DNA of 47,768 bases from an uncultured Pelagibacteraceae bacterium (GTDB lineage: Bacteria > Pseudomonadota > Alphaproteobacteria > Pelagibacterales > Pelagibacteraceae): assembly GCA_902583785.1 (NCBI GenBank), contig CACHXE010000004.1, forward strand, positions 1 to 47,768, read 5' to 3'. The position numbers and the translations under genes are program-made. Below, one piece after another: positions 32,564 to 45,846 of the stretch. The first letter of the stretch is position 1. The number at the start of each line of letters is the position of its first letter. The notes beneath the pieces were generated by a model. The model was given only the letters and a program-made list of their open reading frames with translations, was not told the DNA's origin and did not search any database.

Positions 32564-33244
32564 ATGGAACAAGAAATCGCAACTCAAGTAGTTGGTCTGG
32601 GCGGTGCAAACGATTTTTCACTTTGGCAACTTTTTTTAAGAGCCGACTTTGTAGTAAAGGCAGTTATATTACTTCTAATAGCAAGCTCTATTTTTTCATG
32701 GACATTGATATTTGATAAAGCAAGATTATTTAGAAGAATAGATTTAACAACCAAGTCCTTCGAAGATAAATTTTGGAAATCAAAATCAGCTGAAGCTTTT
32801 TATAAAAATCTTCCAAACAAAACAAATGATCCATTAACAATTATTTTTCAGTCGGCTATGTCAGAATTAATTAAAACTAAATCCAAATCTTCAGCAGTTC
32901 AAAGCGCAAGAGTGGAAAGAGTCCTTGAAGTTTCTATAGACACACAAATGAAGAGTGTGGAGAAAAATTTTACTTATCTTGCTACAATTGGATCTACCGC
33001 ACCATTTGTAGGTTTGTTTGGCACCGTATGGGGCATCATGAATTCTTTTCAATCCATAGCTATTTCTAGAAACACTAGTTTAGCAATTGTAGCACCTGGA
33101 ATTGCCGAAGCTTTATTTGCTACTGCTCTTGGGTTATTAGCTGCGATACCAGCAGTAATAGCTTACAATAAATTTAATAATGACTCACAAAGATATTTTG
33201 CAAGAGTAGATAATTTTTCTAAAAGATTTTTATCAATAATATAA
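32564..33244 (+). CDS. tolQ: Tol-Pal system protein TolQ
   Basis: A 226-residue inner-membrane stator subunit of the ExbB/TolQ/MotA family. It has three membrane segments: ~32-50, and a pair around 140-160 and 175-197. The conserved core is YLATIGSTAPFVGLFGTVWGIMNSF and APGIAEALFATALGLLAAIPAVIAYN. With TolR it uses the proton gradient to power envelope constriction. First gene of tolQRAB-pal-cpoB. Confidence 0.95.
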   Translation: MEQEIATQVVGLGGANDFSLWQLFLRADFVVKAVILLLIASSIFSWTLIFDKARLFRRIDLTTKSFEDKFWKSKSAEAFYKNLPNKTNDPLTIIFQSAMSELIKTKSKSSAVQSARVERVLEVSIDTQMKSVEKNFTYLATIGSTAPFVGLFGTVWGIMNSFQSIAISRNTSLAIVAPGIAEALFATALGLLAAIPAVIAYNKFNNDSQRYFARVDNFSKRFLSII

Positions 33245-33249
33245 TCATT

Positions 33250-33663
33250 ATGGCATTTATCATGAACCGCTCAAAAAAAGAACCAATGAGCGAAATCAAT
33301 GTAACTCCATTTGTAGACGTGATGCTTGTGCTTTTGATTATATTTATGGTCACGGCACCATTGTTAACAGTTGGAGTTCAAGTTGATTTACCCGAGTCCG
33401 CCGCAGATTCTCTGCCTGATGATCAAGAGCCATTGACTATTACAATAAATTCTAAAGGTGAAATATTTATTCAAGAACATCAAGTAACTTTTAAAAAAAT
33501 AGTTCCTAAATTGTTAGCAATAGCAAAAAATAGAACTGATACTAGAATTTATGTTAGAGGAGACAAGACAATAAATTATGGGAGAGTTTTAGAGGTTATG
33601 GGAAGGTTATCAGGAGCTGGATTTTCTAAAGTTGCCTTGATATCTGAGCCATATAAAAATTAA
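33250..33663 (+). CDS. tolR: Tol-Pal system protein TolR
   Basis: A 137-residue ExbD/TolR protein with one N-terminal membrane helix holding the proton-carrying Asp in EINVTPFVDVMLVLLIIFMV. The periplasmic domain ends RVLEVMGRLSGAGFSKVALI. Five bases after tolQ. Confidence 0.95.
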   Translation: MAFIMNRSKKEPMSEINVTPFVDVMLVLLIIFMVTAPLLTVGVQVDLPESAADSLPDDQEPLTITINSKGEIFIQEHQVTFKKIVPKLLAIAKNRTDTRIYVRGDKTINYGRVLEVMGRLSGAGFSKVALISEPYKN

Positions 33664-33669
33664 TGTTTT

Positions 33670-34476
33670 ATGAGCAGGGGTTTATTATTTTCTTTTCTTT
33701 TTCATGCTTTTGTTATTTCTATTACAGCTATAACTCTACCTTTTATGATGCGGGAACCAATTGATTTGCCTCCCATAGTTTCAGTAGAGCTGATTGAGAT
33801 CAAAGATAAAACATTTATTCCATACGCACCAAAAGCCAGAAAAATAATTGAGAAGGTAAAAGAGGAGAAAAAAAGAGTTGTTTCAGAGCAAGCTCCTCCA
33901 TCTGCAAAAGCCAAAGAAAAGCCTGATAGAATTCCATTACCAGATGATAAAAAAGAGAAAAAACAATTAGTAAAGAAAAAACAAAATCCGGAAGAAATTA
34001 AACCTCAGATTAGACAATCTTCAGAATTTGAAAAGGAAGAGTTATTTGATACCAACGAAATTGCAGCTTTAATTGATAAGGCCAAAGAAGAACAAGCTGA
34101 GACACAGAGGAAAAAGGAGAAGTTAACTCAAAGCAACGTAAAAACTTCTTTTGCTCAGAGTTTATCTTTATCGGAAGAGGATGCTTTAAGAGCACAAATT
34201 TTTGGTTGTTGGAGTGTTCCCCTGGGCTTACCATATGATAAAAATTTACTTGTAAGAATTAAACTTAAATTGAAACCTGACGGAAGAATACTTAAATCTG
34301 AAATTTTAGATCATGCAAGAATGAATACACCTGGTCAAAGTTTCTATAAAATTTTAGCAGAAAGTGCGCTTAGGGCTGTAAGGATATGCCAACCATTAAA
34401 AGTCCCCCCAACAGGTTATGAAAGATGGAAAGAATTACAATTAAATTTTGATCCTACAGAGATGTTGAAAGGATAA
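33670..34476 (+). CDS. tolA: Tol-Pal system protein TolA
   Basis: A 268-residue protein with an N-terminal membrane anchor ([19 protein letters not shown]), a Lys/Glu-rich rod (~50-165) and a C-terminal TonB-like domain from ~175 ([13 protein letters not shown] to the end). It transmits force from TolQR to Pal/TolB at the outer membrane. The rod is short compared with E. coli TolA (421 residues). Six bases after tolR. Confidence 0.9.
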   Translation: MSRGLLFSFLFHAFVISITAITLPFMMREPIDLPPIVSVELIEIKDKTFIPYAPKARKIIEKVKEEKKRVVSEQAPPSAKAKEKPDRIPLPDDKKEKKQLVKKKQNPEEIKPQIRQSSEFEKEELFDTNEIAALIDKAKEEQAETQRKKEKLTQSNVKTSFAQSLSLSEEDALRAQIFGCWSVPLGLPYDKNLLVRIKLKLKPDGRILKSEILDHARMNTPGQSFYKILAESALRAVRICQPLKVPPTGYERWKELQLNFDPTEMLKG

Positions 34477-34480
34477 AATT

Positions 34481-35818
34481 ATGAAAAAAATAATTATAAT
34501 ATTATTGTTTTTTTTTGTTAGTTTTGGAAATGCAAACAGCTTAATAAAAGTTGATATAACAAGGGGTAATCTTGACCCTTTACCGATTGCGGTATCACCT
34601 TTACATATTGATACTAAATCAGAAAACCTCGAATCTTTAAAAAAGGAAAAATTGGGGGAGTCAATTTCAAAGATTATAGAAAATAATTTCAGGGGTACTG
34701 GATTATTTAATCCATTAAAAAAAGATGCATTTGTACAAAAACCGGATATAGCTCATATTAAACCAAGGTTCGAAGATTGGAGGCTTATCAAGGCTCAAGC
34801 TTTAGTAACAGGTAAAATATTAGTTAAAGATGAAAAATTAAAAGTTGAATTCAGATTATGGGACTTAACAGCCTCAAAAGAAATGGTAGCTCTTTCTTTT
34901 ACAACTACACCATCAAATTGGCGGAGAGTTGCTCATATTATTTCGGATAAAATTTATGAAAGATTAACTGGTGAAACTGGTTATTTTGATACAAGGATAA
35001 TATATGTTTCTGAAACTGGGCCCAAAGATCAACGTGTTAAAAAATTGGCTATTATGGATCAAGATGGTAACGGCACAAAATATCTTACTCTTGGAAATGA
35101 ATTAGTTTTAACCCCAAGGTTTAATCCAACAAATCAGCTCGTTACTTACATGTCTTATTTTAAAAACATGCCAAGAGTTTATCTTTTAGATATCGAAACT
35201 GGAATTCAGGAAGTAGTAGGGAATTTTCCTGGCATGACTTTTGCTCCAAGATTTTCTCCGGATGGAAAAAAAATTATAATGAGTTTTGCAAAAGATGGTA
35301 ATTCAGATATTTATTCTATGGATTTAGAAACCAGAGAGGTAGAAAAAATAACAGACCATTCTGCAATTGATACTTCGCCGTCCTACTCACCAGATGGCAA
35401 ATATATTAGCTTTAATTCTGACAGAAGTGGTATTCAACAAATTTATGTTATGAGAAGTGACGGAACCCAGGTTAAAAGAATAACTTTTGGCAAAGGTCTT
35501 TATGGTACACCTGTTTGGTCACCAAGAGGAGATTTAATTGCATTTACAAAAGTTAGAAAGGGAAGATTTTATATTGGGGTTATGAGATCCGACGGAACCG
35601 GTGAAAGACTGTTAACAGAAAATTACTATCAAGAGGCACCTTCTTGGTCTCCCAATGGAAGAGTATTAATCTTTTACAGAGAAACAAAAACAGATAGTAA
35701 AGGAAAAGGTTTTTCAGCTAAACTTTGGTCAATAGATATAACGGGATATAACGAAAGGATGATTAAAACTGAAACTGATGCCTCCGACCCATCCTGGTCC
35801 ACATTACTTTCAAAATAA
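34481..35818 (+). CDS. tolB: Tol-Pal system protein TolB
   Basis: A 445-residue periplasmic protein with a signal peptide (cleavage near residue 18, GNA), an N-terminal alpha/beta domain and a six-bladed propeller of repeats such as [32 protein letters not shown] and [14 protein letters not shown]. It binds Pal and TolA. Four bases after tolA. Confidence 0.95.
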   Translation: MKKIIIILLFFFVSFGNANSLIKVDITRGNLDPLPIAVSPLHIDTKSENLESLKKEKLGESISKIIENNFRGTGLFNPLKKDAFVQKPDIAHIKPRFEDWRLIKAQALVTGKILVKDEKLKVEFRLWDLTASKEMVALSFTTTPSNWRRVAHIISDKIYERLTGETGYFDTRIIYVSETGPKDQRVKKLAIMDQDGNGTKYLTLGNELVLTPRFNPTNQLVTYMSYFKNMPRVYLLDIETGIQEVVGNFPGMTFAPRFSPDGKKIIMSFAKDGNSDIYSMDLETREVEKITDHSAIDTSPSYSPDGKYISFNSDRSGIQQIYVMRSDGTQVKRITFGKGLYGTPVWSPRGDLIAFTKVRKGRFYIGVMRSDGTGERLLTENYYQEAPSWSPNGRVLIFYRETKTDSKGKGFSAKLWSIDITGYNERMIKTETDASDPSWSTLLSK

Positions 35819-35902
35819 TGGATTTTTAGTACAATTTATACTTGCAAGATTCGATTAAATTTGGAATATTACGACAACCTTAAATATATTTAGGAGATGA
35901 AA

Positions 35903-36382
35903 ATGAAGTTTAATAGTGCACTAAGAAATTTAGTTTTGGTTCTTTTTAGTACTTTACTTATCTCTGCATGTTCTACTGCTAAAAAAGCAAAAGTAGATAC
36001 TTCAGACGATGTGTATACTGGTACTGAGACAGTTGAGTATTTAGCAAAAGGTGTTCCTGATAGAGTTTTTTTTGCAACAAACAAATCAAGCTTAACTACT
36101 AGATCTCGTGATACTTTAAGAAAACAGGCAACTTTCTTAAGAAAAAATAAAGATGTAACTGTTACAATTGAAGGCCATGCGGATGAAAGAGGAACTAGAG
36201 AATATAACTTAGCTTTAGGTGAAAGAAGAGCAAATGCTGCAAAAGATTATTTAATGACTTACGGTGTTTCTGGAAAAAGAATGACTGTAATAAGTTATGG
36301 TAAAGAAAAACCAGTTAATCCTGCTTCAACTCCTTTAGCGTGGTCTCAAAATAGAAGATCTGTTACAATAAAAACTAATTAA
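35903..36382 (+). CDS. pal: Peptidoglycan-associated lipoprotein Pal
   Basis: A 159-residue lipoprotein with lipobox LISAC (lipidated Cys about residue 23) and a C-terminal OmpA-like domain: VFFATNKSSLTTRS, TIEGHADERGTREYNLALGERRANAAKDYL. It anchors the outer membrane to peptidoglycan. The second ATG (35903) is chosen because SD AGGAG at 35892-35896 is six bases away; the ATG at 35897 touches it. Followed by a strong terminator. The 78 bases before it may contain its own promoter. Confidence 0.95.
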   Translation: MKFNSALRNLVLVLFSTLLISACSTAKKAKVDTSDDVYTGTETVEYLAKGVPDRVFFATNKSSLTTRSRDTLRKQATFLRKNKDVTVTIEGHADERGTREYNLALGERRANAAKDYLMTYGVSGKRMTVISYGKEKPVNPASTPLAWSQNRRSVTIKTN

Positions 36383-36398
36383 AAAGTTTTTGGTATTG

Positions 36399-36440
36399 AA
36401 AGACCTTGTTATTACTTAATAATAACAAGGTCTTTTTTTT
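36399..36440 (+). terminator. Rho-independent terminator after pal
   Basis: A perfect 15-base-pair stem, AAGACCTTGTTATTA (36400-36414) and its complement at 36420-36434, with a five-base loop CTTAA and a T run to 36440. It ends the tolQRAB-pal transcript; cpoB starts 28 bases later and may depend on read-through or its own promoter. Confidence 0.92.
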
Positions 36441-36468
36441 GCCATTTTGTGTAAATAAAAGTTGCCTT

Positions 36469-37434
36469 ATGATTCTAAACAAAACTAATTATTCGGTAAA
36501 ATCTTTTTTAGTTATTATTCTTTTGTTATTTTTTTCAAACATTATTAACGCTCAAGAAAATGAAGAATTAAAAAAAATCCAGTTAAAAATCGAAAACATA
36601 AACAAAGATCTCAAAACTCTTGAAAATGCATTTTATAAAACTTCAGAAATTAAACCATCAACGACTTCATCTAATTCATTAAATGAGGATATTCTAACAA
36701 GACACCTTCTCAAACTAAATGAAATTGAGGAGCAATTCCGAGAAGTCACAAATAAATATGAAGAAATTAATTTTAAAATAGATAAACTTTCAAATAGAAT
36801 TACTAAAATTCAATCAGATAATCAAATGAGATTTAACGATCTTGAAAACGTAAATGTAACTTCTCAAGCTCCAGCTAAAGAAAAAAGACTTCCAGGTACA
36901 GATTTGCCTCAGGATCTAGGCAGAGTGTCCGAAAGCGATTTTGATAAAACAAAAGAAGTTCAAAAAACACAGTCTGTGGAAACCGCTGGGTTAGTTATAA
37001 CAGAAAAAGCAGCAAACAGAGAAACACTTCTTCCAGACAATAAGTCACCCAAAGAGCAATATGACTTTGCAGTGAGTTTTATAAAAGTTGGTGATTATGA
37101 AACCGCAGAATTTGCGCTGAAGGAATTTATTGATAAAAACAAAAGCAATGATCTCGCAGGGAGTGCACAATATTGGTATGGAGAAACATTTAGAATCAGA
37201 CAACTTTACCAAGACGCTGCTGCAGCATATTTAGATGGATATCAAAATTATCCGAAAAGCAAAAAAGCACCTATTAATTTATTAAAACTAGGTACAACAC
37301 TTGTTCAGCTTGGTGAGAAAGACCAAGGTTGTTTAATGATAAAAGGCGTAAAAAAAGAATATCCAAAAGCCAGCAAGTCTGTGTTACAAAAAGCTGAATA
37401 TGAAAAGAAAAAATTTAAATGCAGCAAAGCTTAA
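36469..37434 (+). CDS. cpoB: Tol-Pal-associated cell division coordinator CpoB (YbgF)
   Basis: A 321-residue periplasmic protein. The signal peptide (VKSFLVIILLLFFSNIINA) is followed by a coiled coil (~35-130), a linker and TPR repeats (from SPKEQYDFAVSFIKVGDYETAE). It links peptidoglycan synthesis with Tol-driven constriction. ATG 36469 is chosen because the reading frame further upstream lies inside the pal terminator. Overlaps tilS by 35 bases. Confidence 0.9.
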   Translation: MILNKTNYSVKSFLVIILLLFFSNIINAQENEELKKIQLKIENINKDLKTLENAFYKTSEIKPSTTSSNSLNEDILTRHLLKLNEIEEQFREVTNKYEEINFKIDKLSNRITKIQSDNQMRFNDLENVNVTSQAPAKEKRLPGTDLPQDLGRVSESDFDKTKEVQKTQSVETAGLVITEKAANRETLLPDNKSPKEQYDFAVSFIKVGDYETAEFALKEFIDKNKSNDLAGSAQYWYGETFRIRQLYQDAAAAYLDGYQNYPKSKKAPINLLKLGTTLVQLGEKDQGCLMIKGVKKEYPKASKSVLQKAEYEKKKFKCSKA

Positions 37435-38422
37435 AGATTTTATAACTCACGATCCAAGAATATTACCAATATATCTCAGATTAAAATCAGTTTTATCTAA
37501 AAACAAAATAAAAGATTCTTTTTTAGTAGCAGTTTCAGGGGGGCCGGATAGTATGGCTCTTTCTTTTTTATCCCAGCAATTGGTTAATGAAAAAAAACGT
37601 AGAATTTACTTTGTTTTAGTTGATCACGGTATAAGGAAAAATTCTAATAAAGAGGCAACAAAAACTAGGAAATTGTTAAAAAAAATAGGCATCGACCTCA
37701 AAGTTATTTTAAATAAAAAAAAAATTAACTCCAACATACAAAAAAATGCTAGAGATTTAAGATATAATCTTTTAATTAAATTCTGTAAAAAAAATAAAAT
37801 CAAATCTATTCTAACAGCACATCATAAGGATGATCAGATTGAAACATTTTTAATTAGACTTTCAAGAGGAAGCGGAGTAGAGGGATTGTCGTCTATGAGC
37901 CAGTCTACAAAATTAAAGCATGGAATTAAATTAGTGAGGCCATTTTTGGAATTTAAAAAAGATGAACTTAAATATATTTCTAAAAAAGTCTTTAAAGAAA
38001 CAATAGAAGACCCAAGTAATGAAAATAAAAAATTTTTAAGGACAAATATAAGGGAGCTCATAAGATTACTGGAAAACAAAGGTTTAAATTTTGATCAAAT
38101 TATTCGCTCAATCCAAAATATTTCATCAACAAAAGAAGCTATCAATTTTTATGTTAATCGCTCTTTAAGTCAATTTGTAAAATTTAAGAAAAGAGAAACT
38201 ATTATTGACTTAAAAATGTTCAAAAAAGAACCCAAAGAAGTTAAGTTTAAAATTATTAATAAAATTGTTAAAAATAGAACTTTATCTTATTATCCACCCA
38301 GATCTCAAAAGGTTTTAAATTTAATTAGTCGATTTGAGTCAAAAAATCCGAAAAAGTGTACTTTAGGAGGATGTATTTTTGAGAGAAGGAAAAATTTGTT
38401 GCATGTGACAAGAGAATTTTAA
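37400..38422 (+). CDS. tilS: tRNA(Ile)-lysidine synthase
   Basis: A 340-residue PP-loop ATPase: VAVSGGPDSMALSFLSQQL, then VDHGIRKNSNKEA and LTAHHKDDQIETFLIRLSRGSGVEGLSSM. It makes lysidine at the wobble base of tRNA-Ile(CAT) so it reads ATA. The C-terminal region is shorter than in E. coli, as common in alphaproteobacteria. Usual neighbour of ftsH. Confidence 0.94.
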   Translation: MKRKNLNAAKLKDFITHDPRILPIYLRLKSVLSKNKIKDSFLVAVSGGPDSMALSFLSQQLVNEKKRRIYFVLVDHGIRKNSNKEATKTRKLLKKIGIDLKVILNKKKINSNIQKNARDLRYNLLIKFCKKNKIKSILTAHHKDDQIETFLIRLSRGSGVEGLSSMSQSTKLKHGIKLVRPFLEFKKDELKYISKKVFKETIEDPSNENKKFLRTNIRELIRLLENKGLNFDQIIRSIQNISSTKEAINFYVNRSLSQFVKFKKRETIIDLKMFKKEPKEVKFKIINKIVKNRTLSYYPPRSQKVLNLISRFESKNPKKCTLGGCIFERRKNLLHVTREF

Positions 38423-38517
38423 AAATTCACGTAAATATGCTATATTTAGTTAAATTAAACGATAAATTGTACTTTAATGATACTTGTTAAATTTAAAAAA
38501 ATGCCTATTTATTTAGT

Positions 38518-40413
38518 ATGAACTTTAGAAATTTATTAATGTGGGGTTTAATAGTCCTTTTATCTGTTGGACTATTTAACATATTTCAAAATCCAAACAA
38601 AGTAGACGCGCAAGCTAATCAAATTGCCTTTTCTAAATTTTTAAAGGAAGTCGATGATGGAAGAGTGGTAGAGGTTAAGATACAAGGTAGTAATATAACG
38701 GGTGTACTATCTGATGGTTCTAATTTTAAAACTTACTCTCCTAATTATCCTGGTTTGGTTGAAAAACTTTCAGATAAAAATGTAAGCATTATTGCCTCTC
38801 CTGTAGAAGATAAAATGCCTTCTCTATTAGGAGTGCTCCTGTCATGGTTTCCAATGTTACTTCTCATAGGTGTTTGGATATTTTTTATGCGCCAGATGCA
38901 AGGCGGTAGAGGCGGCGCCATGGGTTTTGGTAGATCAAAAGCTAAATTGTTAACAGAGGCACAAGGTAAAGTTACTTTTAATGATGTAGCCGGGATCGAA
39001 GAAGCAAAAGAGGAAGTTGAAGAAATAGTAGAATTTTTAAAAGATCCAAGAAAGTTTAGAAGACTTGGAGGAAAAATACCAAAAGGTGCATTGCTTATTG
39101 GGCCACCAGGAACAGGGAAAACACTTTTAGCAAAAGCGATTGCTGGAGAAGCAAATGTTCCTTTTTTTACAATATCGGGTTCAGATTTCGTCGAAATGTT
39201 TGTTGGAGTTGGGGCCTCTAGAGTAAGAGATATGTTTGAGCAAGGAAAAAAACACGCTCCATGTATAATTTTTATTGATGAAATAGATGCAGTTGGAAGA
39301 AGTAGAGGCGCAGGTCTAGGCGGAGGTAATGATGAAAGAGAACAAACTCTTAATCAGTTATTAGTTGAAATGGATGGTTTTGATACAAACGAGGGAATAA
39401 TTCTTATAGCAGCTACAAATAGACCGGATGTTTTAGACCCAGCTCTTTTAAGACCAGGAAGATTTGACAGACAGGTAGTTGTACCAAATCCTGATATTCT
39501 TGGAAGAGAAGCAATTTTGAAGGTTCACATTAAAAAAGTTAATACAGGACCAGATGTAAAACTCAGAACTATTGCGAGAGGTACGCCAGGTTTTTCAGGT
39601 GCAGATCTAGCAAATTTAATCAACGAGTCAGCATTATTAGCTGCCAGAAAAAATAAAAGAGTTGTAACTATGTCTGACGTAGAAGAGGCTAAAGATAAAG
39701 TAATGATGGGTGCAGAAAGAAGATCTATGGTAATGACAGAAGAAGAGAAGAAATTGACAGCATACCACGAAGGGGGCCATGCTATAGTTGCACTTAATGA
39801 AAAAGTATCTGACCCTATTCACAAAGCAACAATTATACCAAGAGGAAGGGCATTAGGCATGGTTATGAGATTGCCTGAAAGAGATCAATTGTCAGTAACA
39901 AGAGAAAAAATGTATTCCGATATCGCTGTTGCTATGGGCGGAAGGATTGCTGAAGAAATAATTTTTGGTTATGAAAAAATAACATCTGGTGCTTCGTCAG
40001 ATATTGATATGGCCACAAAAATGGCAAAAAATATGGTAACGAGATATGGTATGAGCAAAGATTTGGGTACCGTAGCTTATGGAGAAAACGAAGATGAGGT
40101 ATTTCTAGGTAGATCAATTACTAGACAACAAAATATGTCAGAAGAAACTGCAAAAAAAGTAGACACCGAAGTTAAAAAAATAGTTGATGCAGGTTATGAA
40201 AGAGCTAGAAAAGTATTAACTGATAAAATCGATGATCTTCATAAAATTGCAAAAGCATTGCTAGTATATGAAACTTTGACAGGAGATGAGATTAGAGACT
40301 TAATTTTGAAAAATATCCAACCCTCTAAACTTTCTAAGAAAGAAGAAGAGTCTGATGATAAAGCATCATCAGCCATAGATTCTATTGGTTTAAAACCAAA
40401 ACCAGCACTATAA
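38518..40413 (+). CDS. ftsH: ATP-dependent zinc metalloprotease FtsH
   Basis: A 631-residue membrane AAA+ protease. Two membrane helices (~6-23 and ~104-124) enclose a periplasmic domain. Walker A GPPGTGKT begins at ~195, Walker [11 protein letters not shown] follows, then the SRH segment [19 protein letters not shown]. The zinc site is HEGGH (His417, His421). It degrades misfolded membrane proteins and sigma-32; rpoH also lies in this window. The 95 bases upstream hold no gene and probably the promoter. Confidence 0.97.
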   Translation: MNFRNLLMWGLIVLLSVGLFNIFQNPNKVDAQANQIAFSKFLKEVDDGRVVEVKIQGSNITGVLSDGSNFKTYSPNYPGLVEKLSDKNVSIIASPVEDKMPSLLGVLLSWFPMLLLIGVWIFFMRQMQGGRGGAMGFGRSKAKLLTEAQGKVTFNDVAGIEEAKEEVEEIVEFLKDPRKFRRLGGKIPKGALLIGPPGTGKTLLAKAIAGEANVPFFTISGSDFVEMFVGVGASRVRDMFEQGKKHAPCIIFIDEIDAVGRSRGAGLGGGNDEREQTLNQLLVEMDGFDTNEGIILIAATNRPDVLDPALLRPGRFDRQVVVPNPDILGREAILKVHIKKVNTGPDVKLRTIARGTPGFSGADLANLINESALLAARKNKRVVTMSDVEEAKDKVMMGAERRSMVMTEEEKKLTAYHEGGHAIVALNEKVSDPIHKATIIPRGRALGMVMRLPERDQLSVTREKMYSDIAVAMGGRIAEEIIFGYEKITSGASSDIDMATKMAKNMVTRYGMSKDLGTVAYGENEDEVFLGRSITRQQNMSEETAKKVDTEVKKIVDAGYERARKVLTDKIDDLHKIAKALLVYETLTGDEIRDLILKNIQPSKLSKKEEESDDKASSAIDSIGLKPKPAL

Positions 40414-40423
40414 TAATTAAGAC

Positions 40424-41485
40424 ATGAGAAAATATTACACCAGGGCGTGTAATTTTTACCATGGAAAAGCTGCAAGAAATTTAATTAAATCCAAAAAGGC
40501 TTTTCCACTAAATGGTAAAAAAGATATAGCCTTTGATAAAATTGAAATTTTTATTAGAGAAAAAGGCAGAGTAAAAAGTAAATTAGTTTACTTTAAAGAT
40601 ATAAAAAAACTCAAAAAAAATATTAAAAATATAGTTTTAAAAGATATAAAAAATATAATCTCAAAAAGAAAAAACTTTTTAAAGCATATAAATTTTTCTA
40701 AACCATCAATAATGGGAGTTTTAAATTTAACACCAGATAGTTTTTCTGATGGTGGTAAATTTAATAAGAGAAGCAAATCATTTGAACACATCTCAAATAT
40801 GATCCAATTTGGTGCTAATATTATTGATGTGGGCGGAGAGTCTACAAGACCAGGTTCCAAAACAATAGACGCAAGAACAGAATGGAAAAGAGTTGAAAAT
40901 GTTTTAAAAAATTTTAAAAAAAAATATAAAAAAACTTGTCTATCAATTGATACAAGAAAATCTGACCTAATGATAAAAGGTATTAATTTCGGTGTTGATC
41001 TAATAAATGATGTTTCAGGATTTAGTTATGATTTGACCTCTAGGTCAAAAATAAAAAAATATGATATTTCGAAGGTTATCCATCACATGCAGGGAACCCC
41101 AAATACCATGCAAAAAAAACCTAAATATAAAAATGTTTTACTTGATATTTATGATTTCTTTGAGAAAAACATAAATAAAAAATTTAAAGACAAAAAAATC
41201 ATAGTCGATCCAGGTATTGGTTTTGGTAAAACTCTGAAACATAATTTGATTTTAATTTCAAAAATATCTTTGTTTCATAGTCTTGGCTTTCCTATTTTAG
41301 TTGGTACGTCGCGAAAGAGATTTATCAAAGAAATATCTGGAGAGTATGACAGCAAAGATAGAACCGGGGGAACCTTAGCTTCAGTTCTTTTTTTACTTTC
41401 ACAAGGTGTTCAAATTTTTAGAGTACATAATGTTAATGAGGTAAAACAGGGAATTTTAGTATTTGAAAATATATTATTAAACTAA
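40424..41485 (+). CDS. folP: Dihydropteroate synthase with N-terminal extension
   Basis: A 353-residue protein. The DHPS barrel starts near residue 93: SIMGVLNLTPDSFSDGGKF, then IDVGGESTRPGS, LSIDTRKSD, LINDVSGF, IVDPGIGFGKTLKHN and VGTSRKRFI. It condenses pABA with the pterin diphosphate in folate synthesis. About 90 extra N-terminal residues (YYTRACNFYHGKAARNLI and a long Lys-rich stretch) are not part of the standard enzyme. One base of its stop is shared with glmM. Confidence 0.92.
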   Translation: MRKYYTRACNFYHGKAARNLIKSKKAFPLNGKKDIAFDKIEIFIREKGRVKSKLVYFKDIKKLKKNIKNIVLKDIKNIISKRKNFLKHINFSKPSIMGVLNLTPDSFSDGGKFNKRSKSFEHISNMIQFGANIIDVGGESTRPGSKTIDARTEWKRVENVLKNFKKKYKKTCLSIDTRKSDLMIKGINFGVDLINDVSGFSYDLTSRSKIKKYDISKVIHHMQGTPNTMQKKPKYKNVLLDIYDFFEKNINKKFKDKKIIVDPGIGFGKTLKHNLILISKISLFHSLGFPILVGTSRKRFIKEISGEYDSKDRTGGTLASVLFLLSQGVQIFRVHNVNEVKQGILVFENILLN

Positions 41486-42816
41486 TGAAAAATAAATATT
41501 TTGGCACTGACGGAATAAGAGGAACAGTAAATCAGGGAAATATTACTGGAGAAAAGTTTTTTAAATTTGGTTTAGCATCAGGTACGTATTTTAAAAATCA
41601 AAAAAAAACTAAACAGATTGCTATCATAGCAAAAGACACAAGATTATCAGGATACACTTTAGAACCAGCATTAGTTTCTGGATTGGTTTCAGGAGGGATG
41701 AATGTTTTTACTTTAGGTCCTCTACCTACGAATGGACTTGCTATGTTAACAAAATATATGAAAGCTAATATGGGGATAATGATCACAGCATCTCATAATC
41801 CTTACTATGATAATGGACTAAAACTATTTGGACCTGACGGCATGAAGCTATCTGACAAGATAGAAAAAAAAATTGAAAAGTTAATAGACGCTAAAAACAC
41901 CAAACAACTTACAAACCCAAAGCTATTGGGTAGGGTTAAACGGCTGGAAGATGGTAATGATAGATATATCAAAATATTAAAAAATAATTTTCCCAATAAT
42001 TTTCATTTAAAAGGTACTAAGATAGTTTTAGATTGTGCAAATGGTGCTTGTTATAAAGCTGCTCCTAAGTTGCTCAAAGAGCTAGGTGCAAAGGTTATTT
42101 CAATCGGAACAACACCTAACGGTTTAAATATTAATGAAAAGTGTGGGTCAACTTATCCATCTAAAATCAGGTCCGAAGTTAGAAAAATTAAGGCACACCT
42201 TGGTATTTCATTTGATGGAGACGCAGATAGAATAATTATGTGCGATGAAAAAGGAAAAATCGTGGATGGAGACCAGATTATAGCGATGCTTGCTCGTAGG
42301 TGGAAATCAAAAAAAATTTTAAAAGGTGGAGTTGTAGGAACTTTGATGTCCAATTATGGTTTGGAAAAATTTTTAAAGAATGAAAAAATAAAGTTTTCAA
42401 GATCAAAAGTTGGTGACAGATATGTAAAAGAAAAAATGAAAAAATTGAATTTTAATTTAGGTGGTGAACAATCCGGACATATAATTTTAGGTAAATTTGC
42501 AACAACGGGTGACGGTTTGCTGGTAGCATTAGAAGTTTTATTTTCTTTAAGAAAAGGAAAAAAGGCAAGCAAACTATTAAATGTTTTTAAACCTCTGCCT
42601 CAAATTTTAGATAATGTGGTAGTTAAAAATAAAGATATAATTAGGAACTCGAAATGCAAAAAAGCAATAAAGAAAGCCAATAAACTTATGGCTCAAAAGG
42701 GAAGAATTTTAGTTAGAAAATCTGGAACTGAACCAAAAATTAGGATTATGGCCGAGTCATATGATAAGAGTTTAATTTTAAAGTGTATAAAAATAATCAA
42801 GAGATCGATAAAGTAA
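41485..42816 (+). CDS. glmM: Phosphoglucosamine mutase
   Basis: A 443-residue phosphohexomutase making glucosamine-1-phosphate for peptidoglycan and LPS. Motifs: FGTDGIRGTVNQ, the phosphoserine loop TASHNPYYDNGLK, the metal loop FDGDADR, GGEQSGH and the C-terminal phosphate loop VRKSGTEPKIRIMAE. Length is typical. Confidence 0.96.
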   Translation: MKNKYFGTDGIRGTVNQGNITGEKFFKFGLASGTYFKNQKKTKQIAIIAKDTRLSGYTLEPALVSGLVSGGMNVFTLGPLPTNGLAMLTKYMKANMGIMITASHNPYYDNGLKLFGPDGMKLSDKIEKKIEKLIDAKNTKQLTNPKLLGRVKRLEDGNDRYIKILKNNFPNNFHLKGTKIVLDCANGACYKAAPKLLKELGAKVISIGTTPNGLNINEKCGSTYPSKIRSEVRKIKAHLGISFDGDADRIIMCDEKGKIVDGDQIIAMLARRWKSKKILKGGVVGTLMSNYGLEKFLKNEKIKFSRSKVGDRYVKEKMKKLNFNLGGEQSGHIILGKFATTGDGLLVALEVLFSLRKGKKASKLLNVFKPLPQILDNVVVKNKDIIRNSKCKKAIKKANKLMAQKGRILVRKSGTEPKIRIMAESYDKSLILKCIKIIKRSIK

Positions 42817-42817
42817 T

Positions 42818-45812
<2,995 letters not shown>

Positions 45813-45846
45813 TTGTAATCTATATATATTTCTAAATTAAAATTTT

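Noticed and set aside
36406-36468. Longer N-terminus for CpoB
   Set aside because: These codons lie in and just after the pal terminator; ATG 36469 leads straight into a good signal peptide.
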